Notes: generated by a model not told the origin, from the letters alone. Shown: positions 26,254 through 36,800, counted from the stretch's first letter. The stretch is DNA of 64,000 nucleotides from Gilvimarinus sp. 2_MG-2023 (GCF_030547685.1 NZ_JAUOQM010000047.1:1-64000), one strand, 5' to 3'. Numbers and translations are program-made.

Positions 26254-28254
26254 TTAACGCACCGCGTTTAAAAAATGCATGTGCTTTTCGTACTGGTCAA
26301 GTACATCGGCAATCACTTGTTCCTCACTCCAACCCATCACATCGTAATCCTGACCGCCTTCTTTTAAATAGACCTCGGCGCGATAATAGCGCAGCGTTTC
26401 ACCACGTTTTTTACTGGTGTCGCGCATCACAAAAGTGGGGGGCGTATAAGGCCGAACGTGTACGGAATAGAAAAAATCGGTCTCTTCGCCGTGATTAACC
26501 TCAAGCCACAATCGGTCTTGTTCGTCTTGCTCCACTTTCGCCATCAAGCCTTGACTATGGAGCTCATCGGCCACTTTACGCAGGGCGCTATGAACTGCTC
26601 CCTGTAAAAAAGTAAGGACATCGTCACGCTTGGGCTGGTGAACAATTCGCGCCAAACGGTTCTGCCAAGTTACCGGATTTTTTGCCACCCGCGGCGCCAG
26701 CATGGCATCGCGTAAACTGACTCTTTTAACGATTTCCAGCCTGAGCGCCTTAAATAGGCCCCAACACATCAGTAGCATCACCACGGTAAATGGCAGTGCA
26801 CTGGCAATGGTTGCTGTTTGCAAGGCAGCCAGCCCGCCGGCAACCAATAGTGACGCGGCAATAACGCCTTCAGACACCGACCAAAAAATTCTCTGCCAAA
26901 CCGGCGTATCTTCTTCCGTACCCCCCGAGGTCAACATATCGACAACCAGCGAGCCCGAATCCGACGAGGTCACAAAAAAGGTAATGACCAATACAGTTGC
27001 CACTAACGAGGCAATGGTCGTCATGGGTAGATATTCAAAAAATTGAAACAAGGCTACTGAGGAATCCGCCGCTACCGCGTCGGCAAGCTGAGTGATACCC
27101 TGCTCCAAAATCATATTAACCGCAGTATTACCAAAAAAAGTCATCCACATAAAAGTAAAACCCACCGGCACCATCAAGACACCGACGACAAATTCGCGAA
27201 TACTGCGTCCGCGTGACACCCGCGCGATAAACATCCCTACAAAAGGCGACCAGGCAATCCACCACCCCCAATAAAACAGCGTCCAACCGCCGATCCAACC
27301 GGTGGGTTCGTAGGCATAAAGGTTAAAAGTCGTTTCCACCAATCCCGACAGATAATAACCAACATTTTGTACGTAGGTTTGCAATAAATGCACAGTTGGC
27401 CCGGCAATCAACACAAACAGCAATAACGCCACGGCGAGAAAAAGGTTAAGCTCTGACACCCGGCGTATACCGCCATCTAAACCCAGCACAACAGACACCG
27501 TTGCCAACAGGGTAATACCGGCAATCAGTGCAATTTGCACTCCGGTACTTATTTCGACATCAAATAGATAATTAAGGCCCGCATTAACTTGCATCACCCC
27601 CAGCCCGAGCGAAGTAGCTACCCCGAACAAAGTCCCCAATACCGCAAAAATATCCACCGCATGCCCAATGGGGCCGTAAATACGTTCACCAATAAGCGGG
27701 TAGAACGCCGAGCGAATGGTTAAAGGCAAATTGTGACGAAATGCAAAGTAAGCGAGCGATAGCGCCACCACCGCGTAAATGGCCCAAGCGTGAACGCCCC
27801 AGTGAAAAAATGTAATTTTCATGGCCTCGCGCGCGGCATCTGCCGTGGCGGGATCCCCCACAGGAGGCGTCATGGTGTGCATTACTGGCTCTGCCACACC
27901 GAAAAACATTAAACCAATGCCCATACCGGCCGAGAACAGCATCGCGAACCACGAAAAATAACTGTAATCCGGCTCGCTGTGATCGGGGCCTAGTTTAATG
28001 CGCCCATAATCCGATAGCGCCAGCACCACCACAAAAATAAAGAACAGCGCAACTGCCAGCACATAAAACCAGCCGGCCGAATGAACCACCCAGCCCTGCA
28101 TTGCCGAAAAAACCACCTCGGCATGAGCGGGCCAAATAACGGCGTACAAGACAAACAGCAGACACAAACCACCGGCACCGAAAAACACCGGCGGGTTTAC
28201 CTTGATATTAATTTTTGAGCCTTGCTCCTGATTGTTTGCGTTAGCGTCACTCAT
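26254..28254 (-). CDS. BCCT-family transporter, BetT-like
   Basis: This 666-residue inner-membrane transporter is of the betaine/choline/carnitine family with twelve predicted helices. The glycine-rich motif GMGIGLMFFGVAEPVMH in helix 3 and the Trp motif WTLFYWGWWIAWSPFVGMFIARVSRGR in helix 8 are intact. The long cytoplasmic C-terminal domain (about residues 520-666) resembles choline transporter BetT and its osmosensory tail. Choline or glycine betaine uptake is likely; no betA/betB genes are nearby. A GGAG precedes the ATG. Upstream is a porin gene, and downstream the ZIP gene follows after 11 bp. Confidence 0.9.
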   Translation of the reverse strand: MSDANANNQEQGSKINIKVNPPVFFGAGGLCLLFVLYAVIWPAHAEVVFSAMQGWVVHSAGWFYVLAVALFFIFVVVLALSDYGRIKLGPDHSEPDYSYFSWFAMLFSAGMGIGLMFFGVAEPVMHTMTPPVGDPATADAAREAMKITFFHWGVHAWAIYAVVALSLAYFAFRHNLPLTIRSAFYPLIGERIYGPIGHAVDIFAVLGTLFGVATSLGLGVMQVNAGLNYLFDVEISTGVQIALIAGITLLATVSVVLGLDGGIRRVSELNLFLAVALLLFVLIAGPTVHLLQTYVQNVGYYLSGLVETTFNLYAYEPTGWIGGWTLFYWGWWIAWSPFVGMFIARVSRGRSIREFVVGVLMVPVGFTFMWMTFFGNTAVNMILEQGITQLADAVAADSSVALFQFFEYLPMTTIASLVATVLVITFFVTSSDSGSLVVDMLTSGGTEEDTPVWQRIFWSVSEGVIAASLLVAGGLAALQTATIASALPFTVVMLLMCWGLFKALRLEIVKRVSLRDAMLAPRVAKNPVTWQNRLARIVHQPKRDDVLTFLQGAVHSALRKVADELHSQGLMAKVEQDEQDRLWLEVNHGEETDFFYSVHVRPYTPPTFVMRDTSKKRGETLRYYRAEVYLKEGGQDYDVMGWSEEQVIADVLDQYEKHMHFLNAVR

Positions 28255-28266
28255 GTTATCTCCGTG

Positions 28267-29340
28267 TTATAGGTAAAAATCGAGCGATAAGTAAACAGCC
28301 TCAAAGTCCCCTTCTCCGACCCAGCCATTGCGATCAACGTAACCATCCTGATTTAAGTATTCAAGATAAATCCAGCCGGGGCCGTAGTTATAACTCATGC
28401 CGGGTGCGACCGCGACCACGTCATCGGCATTGTTGCCGGTGGTTTGAGGCCGAGCAGCTGATGCATCCAAATAGAACGACCAGGGCCCACTGTTGTAGCC
28501 AACCTCAGCGGCAAAACGCTGATTCTTAACGTTTGTTTGCAGGCCAGTTTGCACACCGTACTCATCAGGCAAGTCGCGCTCCTGCGTGATCCAAGAAGCT
28601 TTGGAGAAAAAATTTCCCACCGAGCCCTCATAGTAGAGTACCGCGGCCTGATGATCGCCCGAAACCGGCCGGTCCGGGTTGCCACTCAAGTCTTGCAAAC
28701 CACCACTTTGCACCGACACACCCAACTTATGATCAGTCGCGACCTCCCACGTGGCATTGCCAACCAGAGTCTGCACCTTGCGATAGGTGACAGAGCTGCC
28801 CCAATGGCCATTATCATCGACGGTATCGGTACTGCTATCACCCCAATCATCGGCGTGGTAGTAGGCAAGGTCATAACCGAGTTTTGCGTGTTCACCGCTA
28901 AGCTTTAACCCGACATCCATCTGATCACCATAGCCTGCCAACAGAATATCTCCCGGCCAAAAATTACTCGTCTTCCAGCCAAAAGGAACCTGAGATTTAC
29001 CGACCCGCAAGGTATTGCTGTCATTAAACTGCCAGCCGACCCAGGCTTTGTGTAAGGTGTATTGATCACCGGTTGAATTATTAGCCGTGTCGGTAAAGCT
29101 GCCGGGGCCCACCCGAAACTCCGCGGAATAAAGCCAGCGCCCTTCGCTTTCAGCGTGACCGTCCAGGTAGAGAATCAACGCTTCGCCGGTAAACTCGCCG
29201 CCGCTGTTGCTATTGGCTTTATCGTCAGGCAAATATTGATAGGTACCCCAAACACCAGCAGACAGCTGTGTCTCGCCGTGAACAGCACCCGCTGTTACAC
29301 CACCCAAAAGCATTAATAAGGCTTGTTTCAATTTAGTCAT
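28267..29340 (-). CDS. Outer-membrane porin-like protein
   Basis: The start ATG behind GGGAAA gives a 357-residue protein with a signal peptide (to AGAVHG). The mature sequence alternates polar and hydrophobic residues with many aromatic-ended strands, and ends with AVYLSLDFYL, a typical beta-barrel C-terminus with a terminal aromatic-leucine. It resembles phosphate-selective porin O/P-type proteins (HKAWVGWQFNDSNTLRVGKSQVPFG). It ends 12 bp before the BCCT gene and probably supplies outer-membrane diffusion for the transporter substrate. Confidence 0.75.
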   Translation of the reverse strand: MTKLKQALLMLLGGVTAGAVHGETQLSAGVWGTYQYLPDDKANSNSGGEFTGEALILYLDGHAESEGRWLYSAEFRVGPGSFTDTANNSTGDQYTLHKAWVGWQFNDSNTLRVGKSQVPFGWKTSNFWPGDILLAGYGDQMDVGLKLSGEHAKLGYDLAYYHADDWGDSSTDTVDDNGHWGSSVTYRKVQTLVGNATWEVATDHKLGVSVQSGGLQDLSGNPDRPVSGDHQAAVLYYEGSVGNFFSKASWITQERDLPDEYGVQTGLQTNVKNQRFAAEVGYNSGPWSFYLDASAARPQTTGNNADDVVAVAPGMSYNYGPGWIYLEYLNQDGYVDRNGWVGEGDFEAVYLSLDFYL

Positions 29341-29704
29341 GGGTTTCCCTGTGTAGTTATTGTAAAAAGCTGACAATGCCAACCGGAGAGTTGCCCGTCG
29401 TTAAACCTTGGGGCAGTAGAGAACGTGACCGTGCGGGTCATGTCAGACGATAGCGAGCACCCGCCAGCGGTATGTGAACAGCAAGAGAGGAACGCAGCAA
29501 ACCCGTAAAAGAGCGTTGAGCGTTCTTAGCGCAACGATTTCTCACCAGTATAGACCATGGAGGTGACCGCTTTCGAATCCAGCCGTGCAAACACATCACC
29601 ATTCTATTAAACAAGCCCCCCCAGCGCCTAACCGGGACCTTCCCATGGCGTTAGCCGCTCGCTTTGGGTAAAATGCCGCCTTTTCCCGTTGTGAGCTCTA
29701 TTTC
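29341..29704. other. 364-bp divergent intergenic region
   Basis: This region separates the minus-strand porin gene from the plus-strand aroA and must hold both promoters. I see a short dyad GTGACC-N5-GGTCAT near 29430 and two heptamers resembling the window-edge repeat (CGTTGAG, CGTTCTT) near 29514-29527. No gene or tRNA is visible. Confidence 0.4.
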
Positions 29705-30991
29705 ATGGAAACACTGACGCTAAAGCCCATTCGCTCTGCCCGGGGTGAAGTCACCCTGCCCGGTTCGAAAAGTTTGTCTAATCGCATCCTCCTATTGGCA
29801 GCGCTGGCACAAGGCGAAACCACTATTACCAACTTGTTGGACAGTGACGATGTCAGCCATATGCTGACCGCACTCAAGGCACTGGGCGTCGATTACACTC
29901 TGTCAGAAGACAAAAAAACTTGTCGCTTGACGGGACTGGCAGGCGTTTTTCAAGCGGGTCAATCCGTTGAGCTGTTTTTGGGTAACGCAGGTACCGCAGT
30001 TCGCCCCCTGACCGCCGCACTGGCGATTAGCGAAGGCACTTTCACCATTACCGGTGAACCGCGTATGTACGAGCGCCCTATCGGCGACTTAATCGATGCC
30101 TTACGTCAGCTGGGCGCCGAGGTTACTTATCTTAAAGACGATGGCTTCCCGCCCCTGACCCTGCAAGGTAAACCACTCAACGGTGGCGAAGTCAGTATTA
30201 AAGGCAATATATCCAGCCAGTACCTCACCGCCTTACTTATGATTGCACCTCTGCTGCAAAGCACTACCTGCATCAAGGTGGATGGCGAACTGGTCTCCAA
30301 GCCTTATATTGATATTACACTGGACACCATGGCCAAGTTCGGGGTGCAGGTGACCAATAACGACTACCAATCGTTCGAAATTCAAGGCCAACAAACCTAC
30401 CAATCACCGGGTGAGATTATGGTGGAGGGCGATGCGTCTTCTGCCTCTTACTTTTTAGCCGCCGCAGCCATTGGCGGCGGGCCGGTAAAAGTACACGGCA
30501 CTGGCAGCGCTAGTATTCAGGGCGACGCTAAATTTGCCGATGTACTACAACAGATGGGGGCCAAAGTCACCTACGCCGATATGTGGATCGAAGTGGAAGC
30601 CGGCAGCGAGCTGAACGGTGTGGACGTGGACTTGAACCACATCCCCGATGCGGCCATGACCATTGCCACCACGGCTCTGTTTGCCAAAGGCCCGACTCGT
30701 ATTCGCAACATCTACAACTGGCGAGTTAAAGAAACCGACCGCTTAGCGGCTATGGCGACTGAGTTACGCAAAGTTGGCGCGAGGGTTGAGGAAGGTGAGG
30801 ATTATATTTACATTGAGCCGCCCACAAGTCTAACTTCAGCGGCCATTGATACCTACAACGATCACCGCATGGCGATGTGCTTTTCGCTGGCAAGCTTTGG
30901 GGATGTGGATATTGTAATCAATGACCCCAAATGCACCTCGAAAACTTTCCCCACGTATTTTGCCGAGTTCAACCGTATTACCAAGGCGTAA
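29705..30991 (+). CDS. aroA: 3-phosphoshikimate 1-carboxyvinyltransferase (EPSP synthase)
   Basis: AroA joins shikimate-3-phosphate and phosphoenolpyruvate in the shikimate pathway. The 428-residue protein shows [36 protein letters not shown] with the classic class I motif, [12 protein letters not shown], and [20 protein letters not shown], with [11 protein letters not shown] near the C-terminus. The GNAGTA loop with alanine at the sensitive position follows the glyphosate-sensitive class I type. The gene stands alone ahead of a strong hairpin at 31024 that separates it from the convergent dcd gene. Confidence 0.97.
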   Translation: METLTLKPIRSARGEVTLPGSKSLSNRILLLAALAQGETTITNLLDSDDVSHMLTALKALGVDYTLSEDKKTCRLTGLAGVFQAGQSVELFLGNAGTAVRPLTAALAISEGTFTITGEPRMYERPIGDLIDALRQLGAEVTYLKDDGFPPLTLQGKPLNGGEVSIKGNISSQYLTALLMIAPLLQSTTCIKVDGELVSKPYIDITLDTMAKFGVQVTNNDYQSFEIQGQQTYQSPGEIMVEGDASSASYFLAAAAIGGGPVKVHGTGSASIQGDAKFADVLQQMGAKVTYADMWIEVEAGSELNGVDVDLNHIPDAAMTIATTALFAKGPTRIRNIYNWRVKETDRLAAMATELRKVGARVEEGEDYIYIEPPTSLTSAAIDTYNDHRMAMCFSLASFGDVDIVINDPKCTSKTFPTYFAEFNRITKA

Positions 30992-31023
30992 TGCACTTAG
31001 GCTTACACACAAGCCGAATACCA

Positions 31024-31061
31024 AAAAAGCCCTTAACCCTGTGCAGGGTTAAGGGCTTTTT
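31024..31061. terminator. Strong terminator between aroA and dcd
   Basis: A perfect 17-bp stem (AAAAAGCCCTTAACCCT and its complement) with a GTGC loop and T/A tracts at both sides lies between aroA and the convergent dcd, 33 bp after the aroA stop. It should terminate both transcripts. Confidence 0.93.
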
Positions 31062-31087
31062 AATGCGCGACCATTCAGCCGAAGAGA

Positions 31088-31657
31088 TTAGGTTTTCGGC
31101 AAGGTTACCCCGCGCTGGCCCTGATACTTCCCGCCGCGGTCTTTGTAACTGGTGTCACACACCTCATCCGATTCAAAAAACAGCATCTGCGCCACGCCTT
31201 CGTTGGCGTAAATTTTAGCCGGTAATGGTGTGGTATTGCTAAATTCCAGCGTCACATGACCTTCCCACTCGGGCTCCAGTGGCGTGACATTAACAATAAT
31301 GCCGCAGCGGGCGTAAGTGGACTTACCCAAGCACACCGTCAATACAGAGCGCGGGATACGGAAATACTCGACAGTGCGCGCCAGCGCAAAGGAGTTGGGG
31401 GGAATCACGCAGACATCACTTTTAACATCGACAAAGCTGTTTTCATCAAAGTTTTTAGGGTCTACTACCGATGAATACACGTTAGTGAAGATCTTAAACT
31501 CATCCGCACAACGCACATCATAGCCGTAACTTGAGGTGCCGTAGGAGATTATACGCTGCTGATCGGCCCCGTGGCGTACCTGACCTGGCTCAAACGGCTC
31601 GATCATGCCTTGCTCGGCAGCCATGCGGCGCATCCACTTATCGGATTTGATACTCAT
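31088..31657 (-). CDS. dcd: dCTP deaminase
   Basis: Dcd (189 residues) deaminates dCTP to dUTP, the first step of dTTP supply in gammaproteobacteria. The N-terminal [11 protein letters not shown], the [12 protein letters not shown] block, [37 protein letters not shown] (with catalytic residues in the GKSTYAR stretch) and the [20 protein letters not shown] block, with the catalytic Glu in its LEFSN part, are all present. It is monocistronic between a strong terminator and a lipoprotein gene. Confidence 0.97.
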   Translation of the reverse strand: MSIKSDKWMRRMAAEQGMIEPFEPGQVRHGADQQRIISYGTSSYGYDVRCADEFKIFTNVYSSVVDPKNFDENSFVDVKSDVCVIPPNSFALARTVEYFRIPRSVLTVCLGKSTYARCGIIVNVTPLEPEWEGHVTLEFSNTTPLPAKIYANEGVAQMLFFESDEVCDTSYKDRGGKYQGQRGVTLPKT

Positions 31658-31835
31658 TGTGACCCCTTAGATTACGATGTAATTGCGGCGCGTATGATAG
31701 CGGTTTTTGGCCTATATTGGGAGCACCCTACACGCTCAGCTGATTTCCCCATTCAACCGTCTCCCGCGCTGCTTTGTCGCACTCAACCATTTGGCCCAGC
31801 CTAGCCTCTGTTTTAACAGTCTTGAATTCAATCGG

Positions 31836-32486
31836 TCACTGCGGCAAGACCGACGCGGACACCGAGCCAAACTGCATTTCAACGTCGGGGCTGTCTAATA
31901 CAAAACGACTACCGTCATCCAGTTCGACGGTAATGGTAAATGTGTGCCGAGCATACTGAGGCGGCTCGGTGAAAAACAGCGAGAGCCGCTCTGGCGCACC
32001 GGGTTGTTGTACAAAATAATCGTTAAGGTCTTCGGCATCCACCCAAACGAGCATGCCATATGGAGCCACGATGCCCGACAAGTCCGATCCCGCAGGATAA
32101 TCGTCGGTGTAGGCATTATCGCTTACAACCGAAATAGACACGACGGTTTGTGCCGGCTGCGACGGGGCAGGACTACAGGCTAGCGCAAGTGGCCACAAGC
32201 TCCAGCGAGTTGGCGCAGCCTGCACCTGATAGTGCTGAACGTCTGCCGTCAACACAACACCAAGCTGGCTCCAGGATACCGGCTCACCGTTCACGGGCTC
32301 ACCATAGTCATAGGTATTGGCGGTAATAGGTTCCGCGTGCTGTATGACCGACACTTGGTAATCGTTCACGGTGTATTCAGATGGAGGTGGCAAACTCCCG
32401 CCACAAGGATCGGTACCACTCCCCCCGCAAGCACTGAGTAATATTGCCGTAAAGCTAGCACAGGAGGTTAACAGCGGTGCTTTCAT
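31836..32486 (-). CDS. Hypothetical lipoprotein
   Basis: The 216-residue reading frame has a lipoprotein signal with lipobox LLSAC (Cys at residue 20). The remainder is a beta-rich secreted region with a central Pro/Cys-containing stretch and a C-terminal HTFTITVELDDGSRFVLDSPDVEMQ repeat-like strand pattern. No family was recognised. It stands alone, transcribed toward dcd, with no clear promoter in the roughly 160 bases upstream. The start ATG has only a weak ribosome site. Confidence 0.6.
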   Translation of the reverse strand: MKAPLLTSCASFTAILLSACGGSGTDPCGGSLPPPSEYTVNDYQVSVIQHAEPITANTYDYGEPVNGEPVSWSQLGVVLTADVQHYQVQAAPTRWSLWPLALACSPAPSQPAQTVVSISVVSDNAYTDDYPAGSDLSGIVAPYGMLVWVDAEDLNDYFVQQPGAPERLSLFFTEPPQYARHTFTITVELDDGSRFVLDSPDVEMQFGSVSASVLPQ

Positions 32487-32594
32487 AATTAGTCCTTTAA
32501 AATATGTTACAGAGCTCGAATAATAGCATGTTGTCTCTCGACTTAAGCTCGTTTGTCGCTAAAAACCAACCTAAAAAACAGTGCCCCCATAGAC

Positions 32595-32624
32595 AAAAAA
32601 GCCGCACCCCAAAGGCACGGCTTT
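32595..32624 (-). terminator. Terminator after apbC
   Basis: On the minus strand AAAGCCGTGCC, a TTTGG loop and GGTGCGGCTTT form an 11-bp stem with G-U pairs, followed by TTTTTT. It starts about 25 bp after the apbC stop. Confidence 0.75.
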
Positions 32625-32649
32625 ACTGAAAAGTTACTGCAACTAACGG

Positions 32650-33741
32650 TCAGTCACCAACCGTCTCAAATATAGGCCCGGGGGCGGCTTGGGTGTTTTC
32701 TCGCCACAGATTGGCGGCCATTTTTAAGGCGATGGCACGGTAGGCTTGTGCGGCTTCGCCGTGGGGCTCAGCGGCGACCGAGGGCGTGCCGCTATCGGCC
32801 TGTTCGCGCACAGCAAGTGATAACGGCAGCGCGCCCAGTAGCTCGGTGTTGTAGTCTTGGGCGATACGATCGCCACCACCGGCACCAAATATAGCCTCTT
32901 CATGACCGCAATTACTGCACACATGAGTGGCCATGTTTTCGACTACGCCCAGCACTGGCACATTCACTTTGCGAAACATTTCGATGCCTTTAACGGCATC
33001 GAGCAGAGCAATATCCTGTGGGGTGGTGACAATCACAGCGCCGGTTACCGGCACACTTTGCGACAGGGTTAAGGCGATATCGCCAGTGCCGGGTGGCATA
33101 TCGATGATTAAGTAGTCGACATCGTCCCAGCAGGTTTGGCCCAGTAGCTGTTTCAGCGCGCCGCTTACCATAGGCCCTCGCCAAACCATCGGGGTTTGCT
33201 CGGTAACCAGATACCCCATCGAGATTGTCTGCAAACCGTGAGCTTCTATCGGCACCATTTGCTGCGATTTACCCTCACCGACAATTTGCGGGCGGCGTTG
33301 GCCCACACCCAGCATTTGCGGCTGGCTGGGGCCGTAGATGTCGGCATCTAGCACCCCTACCCGAGCGCCCTCGGCCGCCAGTGCCAAGGCTAGGTTAGCG
33401 GCGGTGGTGGATTTCCCTACCCCGCCCTTGCCCGAGGCAACTGCAATAATATTTTTAACCCCAGGCACGGCCTGTGCGCTGTTGGCGGCGGGGTGCGCGG
33501 TGACAGTCCAACTTAAATCGAGATCTACCGCCTCCACCCCATCCAGCGCCATAAGCGCCTGCTGGACTTGCTCGGCAAGGCGCTCGTCGGTTGCTGCGGG
33601 ATACCCCAGCGCAAGGCTCACCTGAACCTTGCCCCCCTCGATGGACAGCGACTGAATCGCCCCTAGGCTTTCAAGGCTAGTGCCATTGTATGGATCGGCT
33701 AAAGCGCCGAGGACTCGGGCAATTTCGGTTTGATCAATCAT
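32650..33741 (-). CDS. apbC: Iron-sulfur cluster carrier protein ApbC/Mrp
   Basis: ApbC/Mrp is a P-loop ATPase of the MinD/NBP35 type that binds and transfers a 4Fe-4S cluster. The 363-residue protein starts MIDQTEIARVLGAL (ATG with an AGAGGG upstream) with an N-terminal DUF59-like domain, then GGVGKSTTAANLALALA (deviant Walker A, residues about 105-125), DADIYGPSQPQMLG, IDMPPGTGDIALTL, and the cluster-ligand motif CSNCGH. The longer ORF start is not supported by a ribosome site. It is divergent from metG, a common neighbour in gammaproteobacteria. Confidence 0.95.
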   Translation of the reverse strand: MIDQTEIARVLGALADPYNGTSLESLGAIQSLSIEGGKVQVSLALGYPAATDERLAEQVQQALMALDGVEAVDLDLSWTVTAHPAANSAQAVPGVKNIIAVASGKGGVGKSTTAANLALALAAEGARVGVLDADIYGPSQPQMLGVGQRRPQIVGEGKSQQMVPIEAHGLQTISMGYLVTEQTPMVWRGPMVSGALKQLLGQTCWDDVDYLIIDMPPGTGDIALTLSQSVPVTGAVIVTTPQDIALLDAVKGIEMFRKVNVPVLGVVENMATHVCSNCGHEEAIFGAGGGDRIAQDYNTELLGALPLSLAVREQADSGTPSVAAEPHGEAAQAYRAIALKMAANLWRENTQAAPGPIFETVGD

Positions 33742-34009
33742 GACGTTGGAACCCTCTAGCAAGTGATCTGACAAGCGCGCTAATCAATAACAGTGGCCTA
33801 TTGGTGGGGGCACAGTTGCAAAATCCAACCACAGACCTCGTAAACCCCTGAATTACCGCGCAAAAAGGGCGCGAAAATGGTATAGTGCCGCTCCATTTTT
33901 GCCCCCGCCGTCTATGGATGGCGAGGCTCATGACCACGGACTATTTGCTACGGACTACGCGGCCCACACGCAGCGAGCTTTAGCTACTAACGAGAGTAAA
34001 CGTCGAGAT

Positions 34010-36025
34010 ATGACCACACAGAGCACACGCCGCAAGATCATGGTAACCAGCGCGCTGCCCTACGCCAATGGTGAGCTGCATCTGGGCCATATTATGGAGC
34101 AAATCCAAACCGACATCTGGGTCAGGTTTCAAAACCTTCGCGGTCATGAGTGCTACTACTTTTGCGCCGACGATGCCCACGGCACCGCCATCACCCTCAA
34201 GGCGGAAGAGCAAGGCATTAGCCCCGAACAGCATATCGACAATATGCACGCCGTCCACAAAGCGGTGGCCGAAGGCTTTGGCGTCAGGCACGACAACTTT
34301 TACACCACCCACTCGCCTGAGAATCGCGAGTTGTCGGAAATGATTTATAAGCGTTTGGAAGCCAAAGGGCATATTGCGCGCCGTTCTATTACTCAGGCGT
34401 TCGACCCAGAAAAACAACTGTTTTTGGCGGATCGCTATATCAAGGGTAGCTGCCCCAAGTGTAAAACCGAGGACCAGTACGGCGATAACTGCGAGGCTTG
34501 CGGCGCAACCTACAGCCCGATGGAGCTGATCAACCCCGTCTCTGTTTTGACTGGTGCCACACCAGTGCCGAAAGAGTCCGAGCACTTTTTCTTTAAGTTG
34601 CCAGAGTTTGCCGGCTTCCTGAAACAGTGGACTCGCGCCGGTCACCTGCAAGATGAAGTGGCCAACAAAGTGGCCGAGTGGCTGGACGCCGACTTACAAG
34701 AGTGGGACATCTCCCGCGATGCGCCCTACTTCGGTTTTGAAATCCCAGGCCACCCGGGCAAATATTTCTACGTTTGGCTGGACGCCCCTATCGGCTATAT
34801 CGCCAGCTTGAAAAACTTTGCCGATCAAAACGGTTTTGATTGGCAAGAGTTCTGGCGCCCGGACAGCGAGTGCGAAGTACACCACTTTATCGGCAAGGAT
34901 ATTGTCAACTTTCACGCTCTGTTCTGGCCTGCCATGCTGCATTCAGCTGAGCTGCGCACACCGACTAAAGTTAATGTGCACGGCTTTGTCACCGTCAATG
35001 GCAAAAAAATGTCGAAATCGCGCGGCACCTTTATTAACGGGCAAACCTACTTGCAGCATCTGGACCCCGAGTACCTGCGCTATTACTTTGCCGCCAAGCT
35101 CACCAGCGCGGTGGATGACCTCGATTTAAATCTGGACGATTTTATCGCCCGGGTAAACTCCGACTTGGTGGGCAAGGTGGTCAATATTGCCAGCCGCACC
35201 GCTAAATTTATCGCCAAAGCCGGTGGCAACATGAGCGCCGAGCCGGTGGACGCCGAGCTGTGGCAGCGCTTTATCGACGCCGAAGCGGTGATTGCCGAGC
35301 ACTACGAGCAGCGCAATTTCAGTAAAGCCATGCGCGATATTATGGCGCTGGCCGATGCCGCCAACGAATATATCGCCGCCGCCGAGCCATGGAAAATGGC
35401 TAAAGAAGAAGGCCGCGAGCAAGAAGTGGTCGAGGTCTGCTCCCTGGGCGTCAATATGTTCCGCGCCATTATGATTTTCTTAAAGCCCGTGGCACCGCAA
35501 CTGGCCGAGCGCGCCGAAGCTTTCTTGGGCGAGACTCTGAGCTGGGCCGAGGGCATCGCCTACCGCGGTGGCGAGATCAATAAATTTAAGCCGCTGCTCC
35601 AGCGCATTGAAAAAGACAAGGTAGACGCCATGATTGAGGCGAGCAAAGAAGAGGCGGCCCCCAAGGCCACCGGCCCACTGGCCGACGAGCCACTGTGCGA
35701 AGAAATTGAATTTGGCGACTTTGCCAAAGTCGACCTGCGGGTCGCTAAAATTGTTCAAGCCAGCCACGTCGAAGGGGCGGATAAGCTCCTGCAATTAACC
35801 CTGGATATCGGCGGCGAAACCCGCAATGTATTCTCGGGCATTAAATCGGCCTATCAACCAGAAGCGCTGGAAGGCCGCCTAACAGTGATGGTCGCCAACC
35901 TAAAACCGCGCAAAATGAAATTCGGCTTATCCGAAGGGATGGTCTTAGCCGCCGGCCCAGGCGACAAAGAGATATACCTGCTAGAGCCCGACAGCGGCGC
36001 ACTACCAGGGCAGAGGGTGATGTAA
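34010..36025 (+). CDS. metG: Methionyl-tRNA synthetase
   Basis: MetRS charges initiator and elongator tRNA-Met. The chosen ATG gives 671 residues, close to the 677 of Escherichia coli. The HIGH-like motif is HLGH in [17 protein letters not shown], zinc knuckles appear in [18 protein letters not shown], the second catalytic motif is KMSKSRGTF, and a C-terminal tRNA-binding (Arc1p/EMAP-type) domain begins near [25 protein letters not shown]. The ATG at 34010 has only a weak GAG-containing upstream sequence; upstream in-frame residues look non-native. It is divergent to apbC and lies ahead of rnfABCDGE. Confidence 0.95.
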   Translation: MTTQSTRRKIMVTSALPYANGELHLGHIMEQIQTDIWVRFQNLRGHECYYFCADDAHGTAITLKAEEQGISPEQHIDNMHAVHKAVAEGFGVRHDNFYTTHSPENRELSEMIYKRLEAKGHIARRSITQAFDPEKQLFLADRYIKGSCPKCKTEDQYGDNCEACGATYSPMELINPVSVLTGATPVPKESEHFFFKLPEFAGFLKQWTRAGHLQDEVANKVAEWLDADLQEWDISRDAPYFGFEIPGHPGKYFYVWLDAPIGYIASLKNFADQNGFDWQEFWRPDSECEVHHFIGKDIVNFHALFWPAMLHSAELRTPTKVNVHGFVTVNGKKMSKSRGTFINGQTYLQHLDPEYLRYYFAAKLTSAVDDLDLNLDDFIARVNSDLVGKVVNIASRTAKFIAKAGGNMSAEPVDAELWQRFIDAEAVIAEHYEQRNFSKAMRDIMALADAANEYIAAAEPWKMAKEEGREQEVVEVCSLGVNMFRAIMIFLKPVAPQLAERAEAFLGETLSWAEGIAYRGGEINKFKPLLQRIEKDKVDAMIEASKEEAAPKATGPLADEPLCEEIEFGDFAKVDLRVAKIVQASHVEGADKLLQLTLDIGGETRNVFSGIKSAYQPEALEGRLTVMVANLKPRKMKFGLSEGMVLAAGPGDKEIYLLEPDSGALPGQRVM

Positions 36026-36028
36026 GAG

Positions 36029-36092
36029 CGTAAAACGCGGAAGGCAAAATGCAGGAGGATTGATTGCGTTGCGCGTACCGCGTTCTGCTTTT
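36029..36092. repeat. Inverted heptad-repeat hairpin downstream of metG
   Basis: Just after the metG stop the complement reads as CGTTTTA/CCTTCCG/CATTTTG heptads, and from 36066 the plus strand reads CGTTGCG/CGTACCG/CGTTCTG/CTTTTTA. The two halves are imperfect inverted copies (about 15 of 21 matches) of the same 7-bp pattern as bases 1-70, with a short spacer. It could act as a terminator for metG, since a CTTTTTAT follows the 3' arm. Confidence 0.6.
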
Positions 36093-36136
36093 TATAAGCA
36101 TATACCCAAACAACCTAAATGAGATTCGTTTTTATA

Positions 36137-36166
36137 TTGAACCGCGCCGGGTGCATCCGGGATAAT
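36137..36166 (+). promoter_or_regulatory. Putative promoter of the rnf operon
   Basis: TTGAAC and GATAAT, 18 bp apart, form a sigma-70-like -35/-10 pair about 50 bp before the rnfA start. Confidence 0.45.
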
Positions 36167-36214
36167 GCGCTCTTAGCGCTATAGTCCCTGCGGACTGACT
36201 TCGAGGTGAACAGC

Positions 36215-36790
36215 ATGACCGATTTAGCGGTTATCTTGCTCAGCACAATATTAGTGAACAACTTTGTACTGGTTCAGTTTTTGGGCCTGTGCCCGTTTAT
36301 GGGCGTCTCCAATAAGCTTGAGACGGCTATTGGTATGGCCAGTGCCACCACTTTTGTGCTGACTTTGGCCTCGATTTGCAGCTATCTCGTGGCCACCTGG
36401 GTATTGCAGCCGCTGGGCCTCGAGTATATGCGCACCATCAGTTTTATTCTGGTGATTGCCGTGGTGGTGCAGTTGGCGAAGATGTTTATCGAAAAAACCA
36501 GCCCTCTTCTGTACCGGGTACTGGGGGTATTTTTGCCACTGATTACCACCAACTGCGCCGTATTGGGCGTGGCTTTGCAAAACACCCAAAAAGCCCACAG
36601 CTTTGTCGAATCCACCATTTTTGGCTTCGGTGCCGCGCTCGGGTTTTCGTTAGTTCTGATTTTATTTTCGGCCATGCGCGAACGCCTGGCTGTAGCCGAT
36701 GTGCCTACGCCTTTTAAAGGAGCTGCTATCGGCATGATTACCGCCGGCCTGATGTCTCTGGCGTTTATGGGCTTTGGCGGTTTGGTGTAA
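36215..36790 (+). CDS. rnfA: Electron transport complex subunit RnfA
   Basis: RnfA (191 residues) is one of the two core membrane subunits of the Rnf ferredoxin:NAD oxidoreductase complex, homologous to RnfE and NqrE. It has six helices and conserved cysteines ([11 protein letters not shown] and TTNCAVLGV) that hold a 2Fe-2S centre at the membrane. The ATG has a GAGGTG ribosome site 6 nt upstream, and the longer GTG reading is 9 bp earlier. It opens the rnfABCDGE operon directly after metG. Confidence 0.96.
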   Translation: MTDLAVILLSTILVNNFVLVQFLGLCPFMGVSNKLETAIGMASATTFVLTLASICSYLVATWVLQPLGLEYMRTISFILVIAVVVQLAKMFIEKTSPLLYRVLGVFLPLITTNCAVLGVALQNTQKAHSFVESTIFGFGAALGFSLVLILFSAMRERLAVADVPTPFKGAAIGMITAGLMSLAFMGFGGLV

Positions 36791-36800
36791 CGAAACAATT

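Noticed and set aside
29383-29704. Gene or tRNA in the porin/aroA gap
   Set aside because: No ORF with a ribosome site, cloverleaf or known RNA pattern was seen; only promoter-type sequence and short dyads.
33899-34009. N-terminal extension of metG
   Set aside because: The 37 extra residues are absent in MetRS of normal length; the ATG at 34010 gives a protein the size of the Escherichia coli enzyme.
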